Under the pieces are notes generated by a model, which made no database searches, was not told where the DNA came from, and was given only the letters and a program-made list of their open reading frames with translations. 64,000 nt of DNA. Origin: Aurantimonadaceae bacterium. GTDB taxonomy: Bacteria; Pseudomonadota; Alphaproteobacteria; Rhizobiales; Rhizobiaceae. This document shows positions 43,170 to 53,728 of this stretch, in pieces. The stretch covers positions 1 to 64,000 of the forward strand of contig CANJKV010000005.1 in the NCBI GenBank assembly GCA_947474855.1, given 5' to 3'. Position numbers and translations under genes: made by a program. How positions within the stretch are numbered: position 1 is the stretch's first letter; every line of letters begins with the position of its first letter.

Positions 43170-44054
43170 CTACGGGTCGCCGAAGAGGTCGTCGATCGGG
43201 AACCGCAGGTTCAGGCGGGCAAGGGTGCCGGGGCGAACGGCGGCGTATAGAAGCTGCTGGTAGTCGGGATCGGCGCAGACGAGCTCCCTCGGATCGTCCT
43301 CGCGGGTGAAGCCGGCCAGCGCCTCGAAGAGCTCCGGCGGATGCAGTTTCCAGCGGTAGTGGAAGGGCACTCGCTTTCGCCTGCCGTCGATCGGAAACTC
43401 GACGACGGAGGCGCCTTCCGAGCTGCCGCCCGGCAAGTCGACGGACACGTCCGCCTGATCCACCTCGTGGCCGAGCGAGATCAGGATTTCCGTCGTGAGG
43501 CCGGCGATCAGCGCCGCGTCGTACTCGGTGCCGACCGGCACGAAGGTGAGGCGACGAAACTTGGGCCGGCCGAGTTCTGCCACCCACGAGAAGGCGCTTA
43601 GCGCCGTGTAGACATTGACCACCGGTCCCGGATCGAAGTGCTGCGTGGCCCGCCAGAGCGTCTCGACGTCGACCTCGCCCGGAACGAGCGCGCCGGCTTC
43701 TTCGAAGGCGTCGATGGTGGTTCGCAGAAGCTGTCGTTCGTCCTCGCTCGGCTCCCGCATCTCGTGCTCGGCTGAACCTGCGGGCTCGTCCTCCACTGGC
43801 GCGGCTTTCACCGCCCTTGATCGCGCGACGGGGAAAGCCGCTACGCGACGTTCGACGAGCGCGTCGTAGCGCAGGACAGCGAAGCTTCCCACGGCGACGA
43901 AGCCGAGGCAGATCGCCAGCGCGATCCATTCCGAGCCGTCCAAGGGCCGCAGGAGGCCGGCGAGCAGCAGGGCCAGGACGCCGAAGAAGACGGTGCCGCC
44001 GAAAAGTTCGCGTCGAGACGGCAGCTTCCATCCTTCCGATGAACGAACTTCCAC
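43170..44054 (-). CDS. Hypothetical membrane-anchored protein (two N-terminal TMs)
   Basis: FFGVLALLLAGLL and WIALAICLGFVAVGSFAVL followed by a soluble domain I do not recognise. Confidence 0.7.
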   Translation of the reverse strand: MEVRSSEGWKLPSRRELFGGTVFFGVLALLLAGLLRPLDGSEWIALAICLGFVAVGSFAVLRYDALVERRVAAFPVARSRAVKAAPVEDEPAGSAEHEMREPSEDERQLLRTTIDAFEEAGALVPGEVDVETLWRATQHFDPGPVVNVYTALSAFSWVAELGRPKFRRLTFVPVGTEYDAALIAGLTTEILISLGHEVDQADVSVDLPGGSSEGASVVEFPIDGRRKRVPFHYRWKLHPPELFEALAGFTREDDPRELVCADPDYQQLLYAAVRPGTLARLNLRFPIDDLFGDP

Positions 44055-44070
44055 GGATGCCGCCTGCCCG

Positions 44071-45897
44071 CTACTCGACCGTCACCGACTTGGCGAGATT
44101 GCGCGGCTGGTCGACATCCGTGCCCATCTGCACGGCCGTGTGGTAAGCCAGCATCTGCAGGATCACGGCATAGGCGATGGGCGCGACGATCTCCGGCATG
44201 TCCGGCAGCACGATCGTGGAATGCGCGCCGACCGCCTTTGCCGCGGCCCCGCTCGCGTCCGTCACCAGCACGATCTTGCCGCCGCGCGCGGCGACCTCCT
44301 GCATGTTCGAGACCGTCTTCTCGAAGACGCGGTCGTAGGGGGCGATGACCACCACCGGCATCGTCTCGTCGATCAGCGCGATGGGCCCGTGCTTCAGCTC
44401 GCCCGCGGCGTAGCCCTCGGCATGGATATAGCTCAGCTCCTTCAGCTTCAGCGCGCCTTCCAGTGCGATCGGGAAGGAGAAGCCGCGGCCGAGGAAAAGC
44501 GCGTGGCGGTGGGTCGCCATGTCGCGCGCGAGCTTCTCGACGGCGTCCTCGAGCTTCAACGCCTCGTTGACGAGCCGCGGCGCCTCGGCGAGCGCGCGCG
44601 TCAGCTCCAGCTCGGCGGCGCCGTCGATGACGCCGCGCTCGACGCCGGCGCGGACGGAAAGCGCTGCGAGTGCGGTAAGCTGGCAGGTGAAGGCCTTGGT
44701 CGACGCGACGCCGATCTCCGGGCCGGCCAGCGTCGGCAGCACGTAGCGGCTTTCGCGCGCGATCGTCGATTCCTGGACGTTGACCACCGCCGCCGTCGCG
44801 AGGCCCTGCTCCTTGGCGTAGCGCAGCGAGGCCAGCGTGTCCGCCGTCTCGCCGGACTGCGACACGAAGAGCGCGAGGTCGACGTCGCCGAGCGGGCTCT
44901 CACGGTAGCGAAACTCGGACGCCACATCGAGATCGCAGGCGATGCGGCCGTAGCGCTCGAAGAAGTAGCGGCCCATCAGCCCGGCATAGAAGCCGGTGCC
45001 GCAGGCCGAGATCGCGATGCGGCGCACGTCGGTGAAGGAGAGGTCCTGGCCGACCGGCACGCGCGCCCGACCCGTTGTGAGATCGACGTAGGCGCCGAGG
45101 GTATGGCCGATCACCTCCGGCTGCTCGTAGATCTCCTTCTGCATGAAGTGGCGGTGATTGCCCTTGTCGACGTAGAAGGCCTTGCCGACCGAGCGCCGCA
45201 GCGGCCGCGCCACCTCCTCGCCGGCCGCGTCGTAGATCCGCACCGAGCCGCGGTTGAGAACCGCCCAATCGCCATCCTCCAGGTAGCGGACGGAATCGGT
45301 GAAGGGTGAGAGCGCGATCGCGTCCGAGCCGAGGAACATCTCGCCCGTGCCCTCGCCCACCGCCAGCGGCGGGCCGTTGCGGGCGGCGAGGATCGTCTCG
45401 GGATCGTCCTCGAAGATCACCGCCAGCGCGTAGGCGCCGCGCACCTCGCCGAGCATGGCGCGCATGGCCGCCCGGGGCGGCAGACCGGCCCGGCGGTGCT
45501 TGGCGAGAAGGTGCGCCACGACCTCCGTGTCGGTCTGGCTGGCGAACTCCGCGCCGTCGGCGACGAGAGCGGCCTTCAGCTCGGCGAAGTTCTCGATGAT
45601 GCCGTTGTGGACCACGGCGACGCCGTCGACGAAGTGGGGATGGGCATTGGTCTCGTTGGGCACGCCGTGCGTCGCCCAGCGCGTGTGGCCGATGCCGACC
45701 GTGCCGGGCAGCGGGTCGGCCGCCAGCACCTTCTCCAGGTTGACGAGCTTGCCCTCGGCGCGGCGCCGGGCGAGCCGGCCGCCGTTGATCGCCGCGACGC
45801 CGGCGGAATCGTAGCCGCGGTATTCCAGGCGCTTCAGTGCGTCGACGAGGCGCGGGGCCACCGGTTCCGACGAGATGATTCCGATGATGCCGCACAT
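44071..45897 (-). CDS. glmS: Glutamine-fructose-6-phosphate aminotransferase
   Basis: MCGIIGI N-terminal Cys, two SIS domains, C-terminal DVDQPRNLAKSVTVE. Confidence 0.97.
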   Translation of the reverse strand: MCGIIGIISSEPVAPRLVDALKRLEYRGYDSAGVAAINGGRLARRRAEGKLVNLEKVLAADPLPGTVGIGHTRWATHGVPNETNAHPHFVDGVAVVHNGIIENFAELKAALVADGAEFASQTDTEVVAHLLAKHRRAGLPPRAAMRAMLGEVRGAYALAVIFEDDPETILAARNGPPLAVGEGTGEMFLGSDAIALSPFTDSVRYLEDGDWAVLNRGSVRIYDAAGEEVARPLRRSVGKAFYVDKGNHRHFMQKEIYEQPEVIGHTLGAYVDLTTGRARVPVGQDLSFTDVRRIAISACGTGFYAGLMGRYFFERYGRIACDLDVASEFRYRESPLGDVDLALFVSQSGETADTLASLRYAKEQGLATAAVVNVQESTIARESRYVLPTLAGPEIGVASTKAFTCQLTALAALSVRAGVERGVIDGAAELELTRALAEAPRLVNEALKLEDAVEKLARDMATHRHALFLGRGFSFPIALEGALKLKELSYIHAEGYAAGELKHGPIALIDETMPVVVIAPYDRVFEKTVSNMQEVAARGGKIVLVTDASGAAAKAVGAHSTIVLPDMPEIVAPIAYAVILQMLAYHTAVQMGTDVDQPRNLAKSVTVE

Positions 45898-46017
45898 GCC
45901 GGTGATTTCCTTCCTCGATCGGGTAGCGCCGCCCTGCCCGCGCAGCCGGACACTTCTAGCCGCGCCGCATCGCTCACGCGCGTCACGATTGATGACGCTG
46001 CGTGACGCTCGGCCGGA

Positions 46018-47388
46018 TCAGTCCTCTGACTTGGCTGCTTTCGCCGCGGCCTTGGCCGCCTCGTTGCGCGCGTTGATGGCGCGGCCGCGCCCATCCTTGT
46101 TGACCTGCCGGCCCCGCGCGATCGCCAGGGCCTCCGGCGGCACGTCTTCGGTGACGACGCTGCCCGAGGCGACATAGGCGCCATCGCCGATCGACACGGG
46201 CGCGACGAGCGCCGAGTTGGAGCCGACGAAGACGTTCTCGCCGATCACCGTCCGGTGCTTGTTGAAGCCGTCGTAATTGCAGGTGATGGTCCCCGCGCCG
46301 ATGTTTGAGCCGGCGCCGACGACCGCGTCGCCGATATAGGTCAGGTGGTTGACCTTGGCGCCCTCGCCGATCGTCGCGCCCTTCACCTCGCAGAAGTTGC
46401 CGACCTTCGCGTCGCGCGCGAGGTCCGCGCCCGGCCGCAACCGCGCGAAGGGCCCGACCGAGGCCTTCTCGCCGATCGTGGCTCCGGCGACATGGCTGAA
46501 GGCGTGGACGACGGCGCCTGCGGCGACCCGGGCGCCGGGGCCGAAGACGACGTTCGGCTCGATCGTGCAGTCGGGCTCCAGAACCGTGTCGTGCGAGAAG
46601 AACACCGTGTCCGGCGCGTGCAGCGTCGCGCCGCCCAGCATCGCCTCGCGCCGGCGCCGCGTCTGCCAGATCGCTTCCACGCCGGCGAGTTCGACACGGT
46701 TGTTGACGCCCAGCACCTCGTCCGGATCGGCCTCGATCGCCTTTGCCGCGCGGCCCGCGGCGCGGGCGATCTCGACGATGTCCGTCAGGTAGTACTCGCC
46801 CTTGGCATTGTCGTTTCCGATGCGATCCAGGAGGTCCAGCGCGCCCTCGCCGCGGAACGCCATGACGCCGCCGTTGCAGAAGCGGATCATCCGCTCGGCA
46901 TCGCTGGCGTCTTTTTCCTCGCGGATAGCGACGAGCGAGCCTTCGTGCTCGATCAGCCGGCCGTAGCCGGTCGGGTTCGGCGGCCGGAAGCCGATCACGC
47001 AGATGTCGGCGCCGGCCATCAGCGCAGCGCGCGCCCGGGTCAGCGTTTCCGGCCGGATGAGCGGGGTATCGCCGAACAGGACGAGGATGTCGTCGAAACC
47101 CTCTGCGATCGCGTTCCGCGCGGCGAGAACGGCGTGGGCGGTCCCGAGCCGCTCCGTCTGCTCGAACACGCTCGCATCCCGGCCGTGGCGGGACGCCACC
47201 GCCGCGGTCCGCTCGGCCTCGCGTCCGACCACCACCGCGAGGCGCGTGGCGCCCGCGAGCTCCGCGGCGCGCAGCACGTGCGCCACCATCGGCAGGCCCG
47301 CCACCTCGTGCAGCACCTTGGGCAGGCTGGATTTCATCCGCGTACCCTCGCCGGCGGCGAGAACGATGCTGAGGCAGCTCCTGGCCAT
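46018..47388 (-). CDS. glmU: Bifunctional GlmU
   Basis: [18 protein letters not shown] and LbH repeats; ATG at 47388. Confidence 0.96.
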   Translation of the reverse strand: MARSCLSIVLAAGEGTRMKSSLPKVLHEVAGLPMVAHVLRAAELAGATRLAVVVGREAERTAAVASRHGRDASVFEQTERLGTAHAVLAARNAIAEGFDDILVLFGDTPLIRPETLTRARAALMAGADICVIGFRPPNPTGYGRLIEHEGSLVAIREEKDASDAERMIRFCNGGVMAFRGEGALDLLDRIGNDNAKGEYYLTDIVEIARAAGRAAKAIEADPDEVLGVNNRVELAGVEAIWQTRRRREAMLGGATLHAPDTVFFSHDTVLEPDCTIEPNVVFGPGARVAAGAVVHAFSHVAGATIGEKASVGPFARLRPGADLARDAKVGNFCEVKGATIGEGAKVNHLTYIGDAVVGAGSNIGAGTITCNYDGFNKHRTVIGENVFVGSNSALVAPVSIGDGAYVASGSVVTEDVPPEALAIARGRQVNKDGRGRAINARNEAAKAAAKAAKSED

Positions 47389-47460
47389 GCGCGCCTTCCC
47401 GATCATGTCAACCGCGGCGCGGCATAGCATGTGCGGCGTTAATCGCAACGAAAGAGCGGT

Positions 47461-48201
47461 TCAGCCGATTTTTTGCAGCGTTGGAAAGGTCTCAAGCAGC
47501 CAGAAGGCTACCGTCTGCATGCCGCCGGTGAGAAACATGACGCCCGTCGCGACGAGGAGAGCGCCCATCGCCTTCTCGATCACCGCCATGCGCGCCCGGA
47601 ATCGCGCTGCGAGCTTGAGGAAGACGCCGGAAAAGGCGGCGGCGAGTATGAAGGGGATTCCGAGCCCGGCGGAATAGAAGGACAGCATGGCGACGCCCTC
47701 GGCGACCGTCTGGCGCGTGCCGGCGAGCCCGAGGATCGCGCCGAGCACCGGCCCGATGCAGGGCGTCCAGCCGAAGGCGAAGGCGAGTCCCATGAGATAG
47801 GCGCCGAGCGCCGAGCGAGGCCGCTCCGGGGCCGACAAGCGGGCCTCGCGCGACAGGAAGGCCAGCCTGAAGACACCGAGGAAGTTCAGCCCCATGGCGA
47901 TAACGGCCAGCCCCGCGACCATGCCGAGCCAGTCGAGGTTCTGGCGGAGCAGCTGACCGACGGCGCTCGCCCCTGCACCGAGCATCACGAAGACCGTGGA
48001 GAAGCCGAGCACGAAGACCGCAGCCGTGCCGACGACCCGCCCGTAGTCCACGCGCGCCATGGCGCGGCCGGCCCGCAGGTCGTCGGCGGACACGCCGGCC
48101 ATGTAGCAGAGATAGGGTGGAACCAGTGGCAGGACGCAAGGTGACAGGAACGACAGCGCGCCCGCCAGCACCGCCGTCGTATAGGACAGATCCGGAGTCA
48201 C
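47461..48201 (-). CDS. ccdA: CcdA family cytochrome c biogenesis protein
   Basis: GALSFLSPCVLPLVPPYLCYMAG; GWTPCIGPVLGAIL. Confidence 0.94.
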   Translation of the reverse strand: MTPDLSYTTAVLAGALSFLSPCVLPLVPPYLCYMAGVSADDLRAGRAMARVDYGRVVGTAAVFVLGFSTVFVMLGAGASAVGQLLRQNLDWLGMVAGLAVIAMGLNFLGVFRLAFLSREARLSAPERPRSALGAYLMGLAFAFGWTPCIGPVLGAILGLAGTRQTVAEGVAMLSFYSAGLGIPFILAAAFSGVFLKLAARFRARMAVIEKAMGALLVATGVMFLTGGMQTVAFWLLETFPTLQKIG

Positions 48202-48294
48202 GCCGGCCGATGCCTTCCATGATCGTGCTGCTCGTAGCCGCCTTCTAACAGCCCCGGTTCCGACGCGCCAAGCACTCTCTCCGGCGACTGAGGA

Positions 48295-49206
48295 TCACGC
48301 AGTCACGGCGGCTGGCCGGCCGCTCTGACGATGGGTGCCGCGCCCGCCCGGCGCAACGCTCGCGAGCCGCCCGACGAGCTCAAGGACGCGCTCGGGAGCG
48401 AAGCGGTGGATCATATGCCCGATGCCAGAGATTTCCTCATAGGTGCAGTCCGGCATCAGCGACGGGAGACGAGCACCCTGGCGGCGGTTGCTGACGACCA
48501 CGTCGGCGCCTCCCGCGAGGATGCGGACGGGCACCGTGCATCGCGCATAGCGGACGCTGTTGGCCGGAAGGTCGACGGCGAGCGCGAGCGCGTCCTCGCC
48601 GGTCGCGATCATCTCGTCGCTGCTGGCGAGCCGCGCGAAGGGCATCGTCGCAGCGAAGGACTTCGGCATCGCTTGCGGCAGAAAGATCGCGTTCCAAAGG
48701 AGCGGCAGCGTCAGGGCGTCGGTGGGCCGCAGCCAGCTTTTCGCCGCCAGCGGACCGAAGACCGGCACGCCGCGCGGACCGAACAGGAAGAGCTCGGCGC
48801 GCGGCTCGAAGAACACGAGCGGCGCCAGCGCGACGACGCCTCCGATCGCGTCGGGATGGTGGATCGCGATTGTCAGCGCGAGCGAGCCGCCGGCCGAGTG
48901 ACCGACCAGGATCGGGCGCCGCAGTCCGAGCTCGGCGAAGGCTTGCACGAGGAGATCGGCCTGGGTCCGCAGAGATCCGTCCCCTGGCGGTCGCGTGCTG
49001 CCAGCGTGTCCCGGGCGATCGAAGGCGAGCACCCGGTGCGCCCTTGAAAGATGTGGCCCGAGCGCGACGGCCATGTCCTCGAGGCATGTCAACGTGCCGT
49101 GGATCAGCACGACGTCGGAGCCCTCGCCCATCTCGGTAAAAGCGAGCGCCTGACCCGAGACGTGGACGAAACGTCGCGCGCGGTCATGGCTTCCATCCGC
49201 CGTCAT
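48295..49206 (-). CDS. Alpha/beta hydrolase
   Basis: VVLIHGTLTC, LVGHSAGGSLAL nucleophile elbow, GIGHMIHRFAPERV. Confidence 0.9.
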   Translation of the reverse strand: MTADGSHDRARRFVHVSGQALAFTEMGEGSDVVLIHGTLTCLEDMAVALGPHLSRAHRVLAFDRPGHAGSTRPPGDGSLRTQADLLVQAFAELGLRRPILVGHSAGGSLALTIAIHHPDAIGGVVALAPLVFFEPRAELFLFGPRGVPVFGPLAAKSWLRPTDALTLPLLWNAIFLPQAMPKSFAATMPFARLASSDEMIATGEDALALAVDLPANSVRYARCTVPVRILAGGADVVVSNRRQGARLPSLMPDCTYEEISGIGHMIHRFAPERVLELVGRLASVAPGGRGTHRQSGRPAAVTA

Positions 49207-49615
49207 CGGCCGATGCCCTCGTCGATCGCGAGCCGCTCCATCTGGGCGGCGTTAAGAATCAGCATGGCGTCTCTCAGTTCCTCGGTAGCACGTGTCCCTT
49301 CGACCCAAGCGTTGAGGTGACCGTCTGGTTTCAAACGGTTGCCATCCATCGCGCTGGACCAACCCGCCGTCGTCGAGCCGACATCCCGCGGCCTCGACTG
49401 ATGACGGGACGGGACGGGACGGGGAAGCGGAGTGACCCGTCGCAACAGGCGCCACGATTGATTTTCGGCGGAAGGTCGTCTACGTCGGCGCCATCGGTGA
49501 GACGGCGACGTCGACTGGGTAGCGCGCGACTCCGGTCGGGACGCGAGCGATGCCGGAGCGACTGTGTGTCCCACGGCAACGGCTCCTCAGCCAGGACACG
49601 GTCATCGAACCGCAA

Positions 49616-49691
<76 letters not shown>

Positions 49692-49956
49692 CTTCCGCCA
49701 TTCTTTCCTCCGCGAGGATCGACCGACGCAACGTGGCGCAGCAAACGAAATTCGCCGCGTCGTTCATCGCAATCAATGTTTCGATATCGCGGTCTCCGCA
49801 TAATCGCGGCTTGGCTGCGTCGGCGCGTCCTGCCCTTGACCTTCTGCCGATCGGAGTTCGGCCGCGAGATGGGCGAACCGTCCGGCTGGATGCCGCGGGG
49901 GTCGTCGGGCTGCCTGGGCGGCCGGCACCGGTCCGTCGCGAGGCGAGGAGAAGCTC

Positions 49957-50676
49957 ATGCAGCCGTCGCATTGGTTGTTTGCCGTCGCCGGATCGACTTT
50001 CTCCTGGATGGCGCCCGCCTTGGCCGCTGACGCCGTCGGGAACGGAAACGGCTTCAACTATTACGTCCAAGAAGTCGCCCCGGATCGTCACCGCAGGACA
50101 AGCGGGGGTGTCGAGCGCTTCACGCTCAAAGCCGGCGACTGCGCCTGGCGCTGGAACGATCGGCTGTCGGAAGATTGCGAGGAGCACCGAGAGCGGGTCG
50201 AAGTTCGATCGCTGACCGAGGATAAGGTCGGCGAGGTTGTTTGCTACCGGTTCGACCTGCTGCTGCCGGCCGATTACCCCGAGATGTCGCCGAAGCAGCT
50301 GCTGGGCCAATGGCACAACGGACGGGACAACACGTTCCGCAATCGTTACGAGCGAGGGGTTTTCGAAGTCGGCATCAGTTATCAGGGCCGCTTGACCCAT
50401 CGCGTGCGCGTCCCGTTTCAGAAGGGGCGCTGGAACAGCTTCGTTTATCGCTTTTCGTGGACGCGAATCGGCAGTGCGGAGGTTTGGCTCGACGGGCGCA
50501 AGGTGGCAGACTTCAAAGATGTACGTCTGCTGCCGGGCCGTACAGAAAGCGTTTATTTCAAATACGGCATTTATCGCTCCGACATGGACGACTATCGCGG
50601 CGCGGCGCCGACCCAGTCTGCCTCGTACCGGAACGTAGCACGCTTCACCGGGCTAAAGTGCCGCGGAGCCTCATGA
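49957..50676 (+). CDS. Secreted heparin-lyase-I-like polysaccharide lyase
   Basis: Signal peptide; CYRFDLLLPADYP...LGQWH...RWNSFVYRFSWTRIGSAEVWLDGRKVADF...YFKYGIYRS. Confidence 0.75.
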   Translation: MQPSHWLFAVAGSTFSWMAPALAADAVGNGNGFNYYVQEVAPDRHRRTSGGVERFTLKAGDCAWRWNDRLSEDCEEHRERVEVRSLTEDKVGEVVCYRFDLLLPADYPEMSPKQLLGQWHNGRDNTFRNRYERGVFEVGISYQGRLTHRVRVPFQKGRWNSFVYRFSWTRIGSAEVWLDGRKVADFKDVRLLPGRTESVYFKYGIYRSDMDDYRGAAPTQSASYRNVARFTGLKCRGAS

Positions 50677-50844
50677 TTTTCGATCTAGGCCCCTGCACTC
50701 ACTGGCTGTATCGTTCGGCCTCCTTGCCTCCACTGGTCGATTTTCGGAAGTCATCGGAACTTCATCATCAGTATTGGCTGCGCTTCGATCCTGCGCTAAG
50801 TGTCGACCGTGCAGAATTTCAAGTTTGAGGACTAGACCCTCCCG

Positions 50845-51357
50845 ATGGATGTCGATCAAAACGCGTCGCTTGAGCAGGCGGCAGCGATCATCATCGCTTA
50901 TGTCAGCAACAATCAGGTCGGCGCTGCCGAGCTTCCGAGCCTGATCGCGAGCGTGCGCGCGGCGCTCGAGAATCCGGCCGGCGGCGCTGCCGCAGCGGCC
51001 GAGCCGGCGCCCGTCGAGCTGATCCCGGCCGTTTCGATCAAGAAGTCGATCACGCCGGACTACCTGATCAGCCTGGAGGACGGCAAGAAGTTCAAGTCGC
51101 TCAAGCGCTACCTCGCGACCAGCCACGGCATGACGCCGGACGACTACCGCAAGAAGTGGGGCCTGCCGGACGATTATCCCATGGTCGCGCCGAATTATGC
51201 AGCTGCCCGCTCGGCTCTCGCCAAGAGCATGGGACTGGGCCGCAAGCGCAGCGACGAGCCGGAGATCCTGCCGCCCGAGCCCGAGCCGGTCGTCGAGCCT
51301 CAGGTCGAGGCTGCGCCGAAGCCGCGTCGCGGACGCGCGAAGAAGGCCGCCGCCTGA
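50845..51357 (+). CDS. mucR: MucR/Ros family transcriptional regulator
   Basis: SITPDYLISLEDGKKFKSLKRYLATSHGMTPDDYRKKWGLPDDYPMVAPNYAAARSALAKSMGLG. Confidence 0.93.
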   Translation: MDVDQNASLEQAAAIIIAYVSNNQVGAAELPSLIASVRAALENPAGGAAAAAEPAPVELIPAVSIKKSITPDYLISLEDGKKFKSLKRYLATSHGMTPDDYRKKWGLPDDYPMVAPNYAAARSALAKSMGLGRKRSDEPEILPPEPEPVVEPQVEAAPKPRRGRAKKAAA

Positions 51358-51499
51358 TCGCTGCCGACGTTCGATTAGAAGCGGGGGGTCGCGTTGCGAA
51401 CCGCCCGCTTCCGCATGTCCGGCGGACGGCGATCCGGTGCTTGATCACGGATCGGTAAGGTTTACCGGATCTTAAGCGCACCGCCGCAAGCTGAGCGGC

Positions 51500-51871
51500 A
51501 TGTGCCTCGCCTTCGCGAACCTTATCCGAACGATACTGTCGCTGACGGTCGCGCTGACGCTGCTGTTCGGGCTCGTCGGCGCGCCGGCGAGCTTCGCCGC
51601 CGCGATGGATGCCTCGGCCACGGATACGCTTTTCCAGATCCTCGACGAGGCCGATATCGGCGACGCTGCGGACGAGGCCGGCGGCTTCGATGAGGAACGG
51701 ACGGCGGAGTTCATCCTGAGCCAGGAGCCGCTTCTGCCGCGTCTCGTCCGCTCTGCCCCGGCTTGGCCGCGCGCCGAGCTTTGCGATCCGCATCGCTTCG
51801 CCTGCACGCATGACCGCCCGCCACGAACCGATCCGCTTCCCTCGCGGGGCGGAGCGTTCGAGCGCGCCTGA
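51500..51871 (+). CDS. Hypothetical secreted protein upstream of PBP
   Basis: Hydrophobic signal MCLAFANLIRTILSLTVALTLLFGLVGAPASFAAA; no recognised domain. Confidence 0.5.
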   Translation: MCLAFANLIRTILSLTVALTLLFGLVGAPASFAAAMDASATDTLFQILDEADIGDAADEAGGFDEERTAEFILSQEPLLPRLVRSAPAWPRAELCDPHRFACTHDRPPRTDPLPSRGGAFERA

Positions 51872-51942
51872 CGGCCGACGAGCCTTCGCTTCCGCATCAG
51901 ACGAGGTCCTCCGGACCGTCCCTGTTCCTGCGGAAGTCTCCC

Positions 51943-53718
51943 ATGTTTCTCCCGAAGATTCTCGCCCGCCTGTTTGCGTCCAAAGCGACCAAGCCGCTCC
52001 TTCGCGGCGCCCCGCCGCCCTTCCTGAACTTCCGGATGGGGCTCGCCATCTCGCTGTTCGGCTTCTGCTACCTGGCGATCGGCGTCCGCTTGTTCATGCT
52101 GGGCGTCACCGAACCGCCGATGGCCGGCGCGGGTCTGCCGCCGCCTTCGAAGGCGCGGCCCGACATCGTCGATCGCATGGGGCGGCCGCTGGCCAGGGAC
52201 TATCCGACGGCTTCCGTTTATGCCGAGCCGCGGCGCATGACCAATATCGACGAGGCCGTCGAAGGTCTGACGAGCGTCTTCCCGGATCTCGATCCGGCCG
52301 ATCTCTACAAGCGCCTGAACAGCCGGGCGGGCTTTGCCTGGATCAAGCGCGTGACGACACCTGAGGAGCGCGCTCGGCTGTGGTCGCTCGGCATTCCGGG
52401 CGTCGGACTGCGCGAGGAGCTGAAGCGGCTTTATCCCAATGGTCGCGCGGCCGCGCATGTTCTCGGCGCTGTCAACGTCGACAACATCGGCATCGCCGGC
52501 ATGGAGCGCTGGATCGACGCGCAAGGACTGGCGGATCTTCGGGTCTCGGGCCTGCGGATCGAGCGCGACAGCCTGCAGCCCGTCGCGCTCAGCATCGATC
52601 TGCGCGCCCAGCACGCCCTGGCGGACGAGCTTCGCAAGGCGGTCGCGAAGTTCAGCGCCGTCGCCGGCGCCGGCCTCATCCTCGACGTGACCAACGGCGA
52701 GGTGATCGCGCTGGTCTCGCTCCCGGACTTCGATCCGAACATTCCGGCAGACGCGTTGAAGAAGGACAACATCAATCGCGTCAACGTCGGCACCTTCGAG
52801 ATGGGCTCGACCTTCAAGGCGCTGAACACCGCGATGGCGCTCGATTCGGGTCTGTTCACCATTCGCTCGGTGCTCGACGCCAGCTCGCCGCTGCGCTTCG
52901 GCCGCATGTCGATCGGCGACTTCCGCGGTCAGAACCGGCCGCTCAACGTGCCGGAATCCTTCATCCACTCGTCCAACATCGCCATGGGCCGCATGGCCCT
53001 CGCGGTCGGCGCGCAGCGTCAGCAGGCCTTTCTCAAGCAGGTGGGCCAGCTCGACCGCTTGACGACGGAGCTGCCGGAAGACGCGTTCCCTCAGGTGCCG
53101 AAGCGCTGGAGCGAGGTGACCACCGCCACCGTCTCGTTCGGCCACGGTATCGCCGTGACGCCTTTGCAGGCCAGCATGGCGATCGCCTCGATGGTCAACG
53201 GCGGCACGCTCATACGCCCCACCTTCGTCAAGGGCGCCGAGGTCGAACCCCGGGTCATGGCGCGGGACGTCGTCAGCGAGCAGACCGGCGAGGCGCTGCG
53301 CTTCCTGATGCGCCTGAACGCCCGCGTCGGCTCCGGCAAGAAGGCCGATATCGACGGCTACTACGTCGGCGGAAAGTCGGGCACGGCCGAAAAGGTAGTT
53401 CGCGGCCGCTACGACAGCGATACCGTGCTGACGGCCTTCATGGGCGTCGCACCGGCCCATAAGCCGAAGTACCTGTTCCTGACTGTGCTCGACGAGCCCA
53501 AGCCCTTGAAGGAAACTTACGGCTTCCGGACGTCGGGCTGGAACGCGGTGCCGACGACGGGGCTGATCATGAGCCGCGTTCTCCCGATCCTCGGCGTTCA
53601 GCCCGACTGGAAGGAACCGGAAAACCCGTTCCCCTCGATGGTGGCGGCGCGCGCCTGGGGCTCGAACCTCTTCGCGCCGTCGCAGATCGCCGCGCGAGCG
53701 GCTGCGCTCGCCGAGTGA
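51943..53718 (+). CDS. Class B penicillin-binding protein (FtsI/PBP3-like)
   Basis: GSTFK (SxxK), SSN, KSGT motifs; N-terminal TM and RPDIVDRMGRPLARD. Confidence 0.93.
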   Translation: MFLPKILARLFASKATKPLLRGAPPPFLNFRMGLAISLFGFCYLAIGVRLFMLGVTEPPMAGAGLPPPSKARPDIVDRMGRPLARDYPTASVYAEPRRMTNIDEAVEGLTSVFPDLDPADLYKRLNSRAGFAWIKRVTTPEERARLWSLGIPGVGLREELKRLYPNGRAAAHVLGAVNVDNIGIAGMERWIDAQGLADLRVSGLRIERDSLQPVALSIDLRAQHALADELRKAVAKFSAVAGAGLILDVTNGEVIALVSLPDFDPNIPADALKKDNINRVNVGTFEMGSTFKALNTAMALDSGLFTIRSVLDASSPLRFGRMSIGDFRGQNRPLNVPESFIHSSNIAMGRMALAVGAQRQQAFLKQVGQLDRLTTELPEDAFPQVPKRWSEVTTATVSFGHGIAVTPLQASMAIASMVNGGTLIRPTFVKGAEVEPRVMARDVVSEQTGEALRFLMRLNARVGSGKKADIDGYYVGGKSGTAEKVVRGRYDSDTVLTAFMGVAPAHKPKYLFLTVLDEPKPLKETYGFRTSGWNAVPTTGLIMSRVLPILGVQPDWKEPENPFPSMVAARAWGSNLFAPSQIAARAAALAE

Positions 53719-53728
53719 CGAAGAGTGC

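Noticed and set aside
45898-46017. glmS ribozyme or other riboswitch upstream of glmS
   Set aside because: No recognisable glmS ribozyme core; glmS follows glmU and that ribozyme is a Firmicutes feature.
49203-49346. 48-aa minus-strand ORF abutting the alpha/beta hydrolase
   Set aside because: Overlaps the hydrolase start but has no recognisable features; too weak to call.
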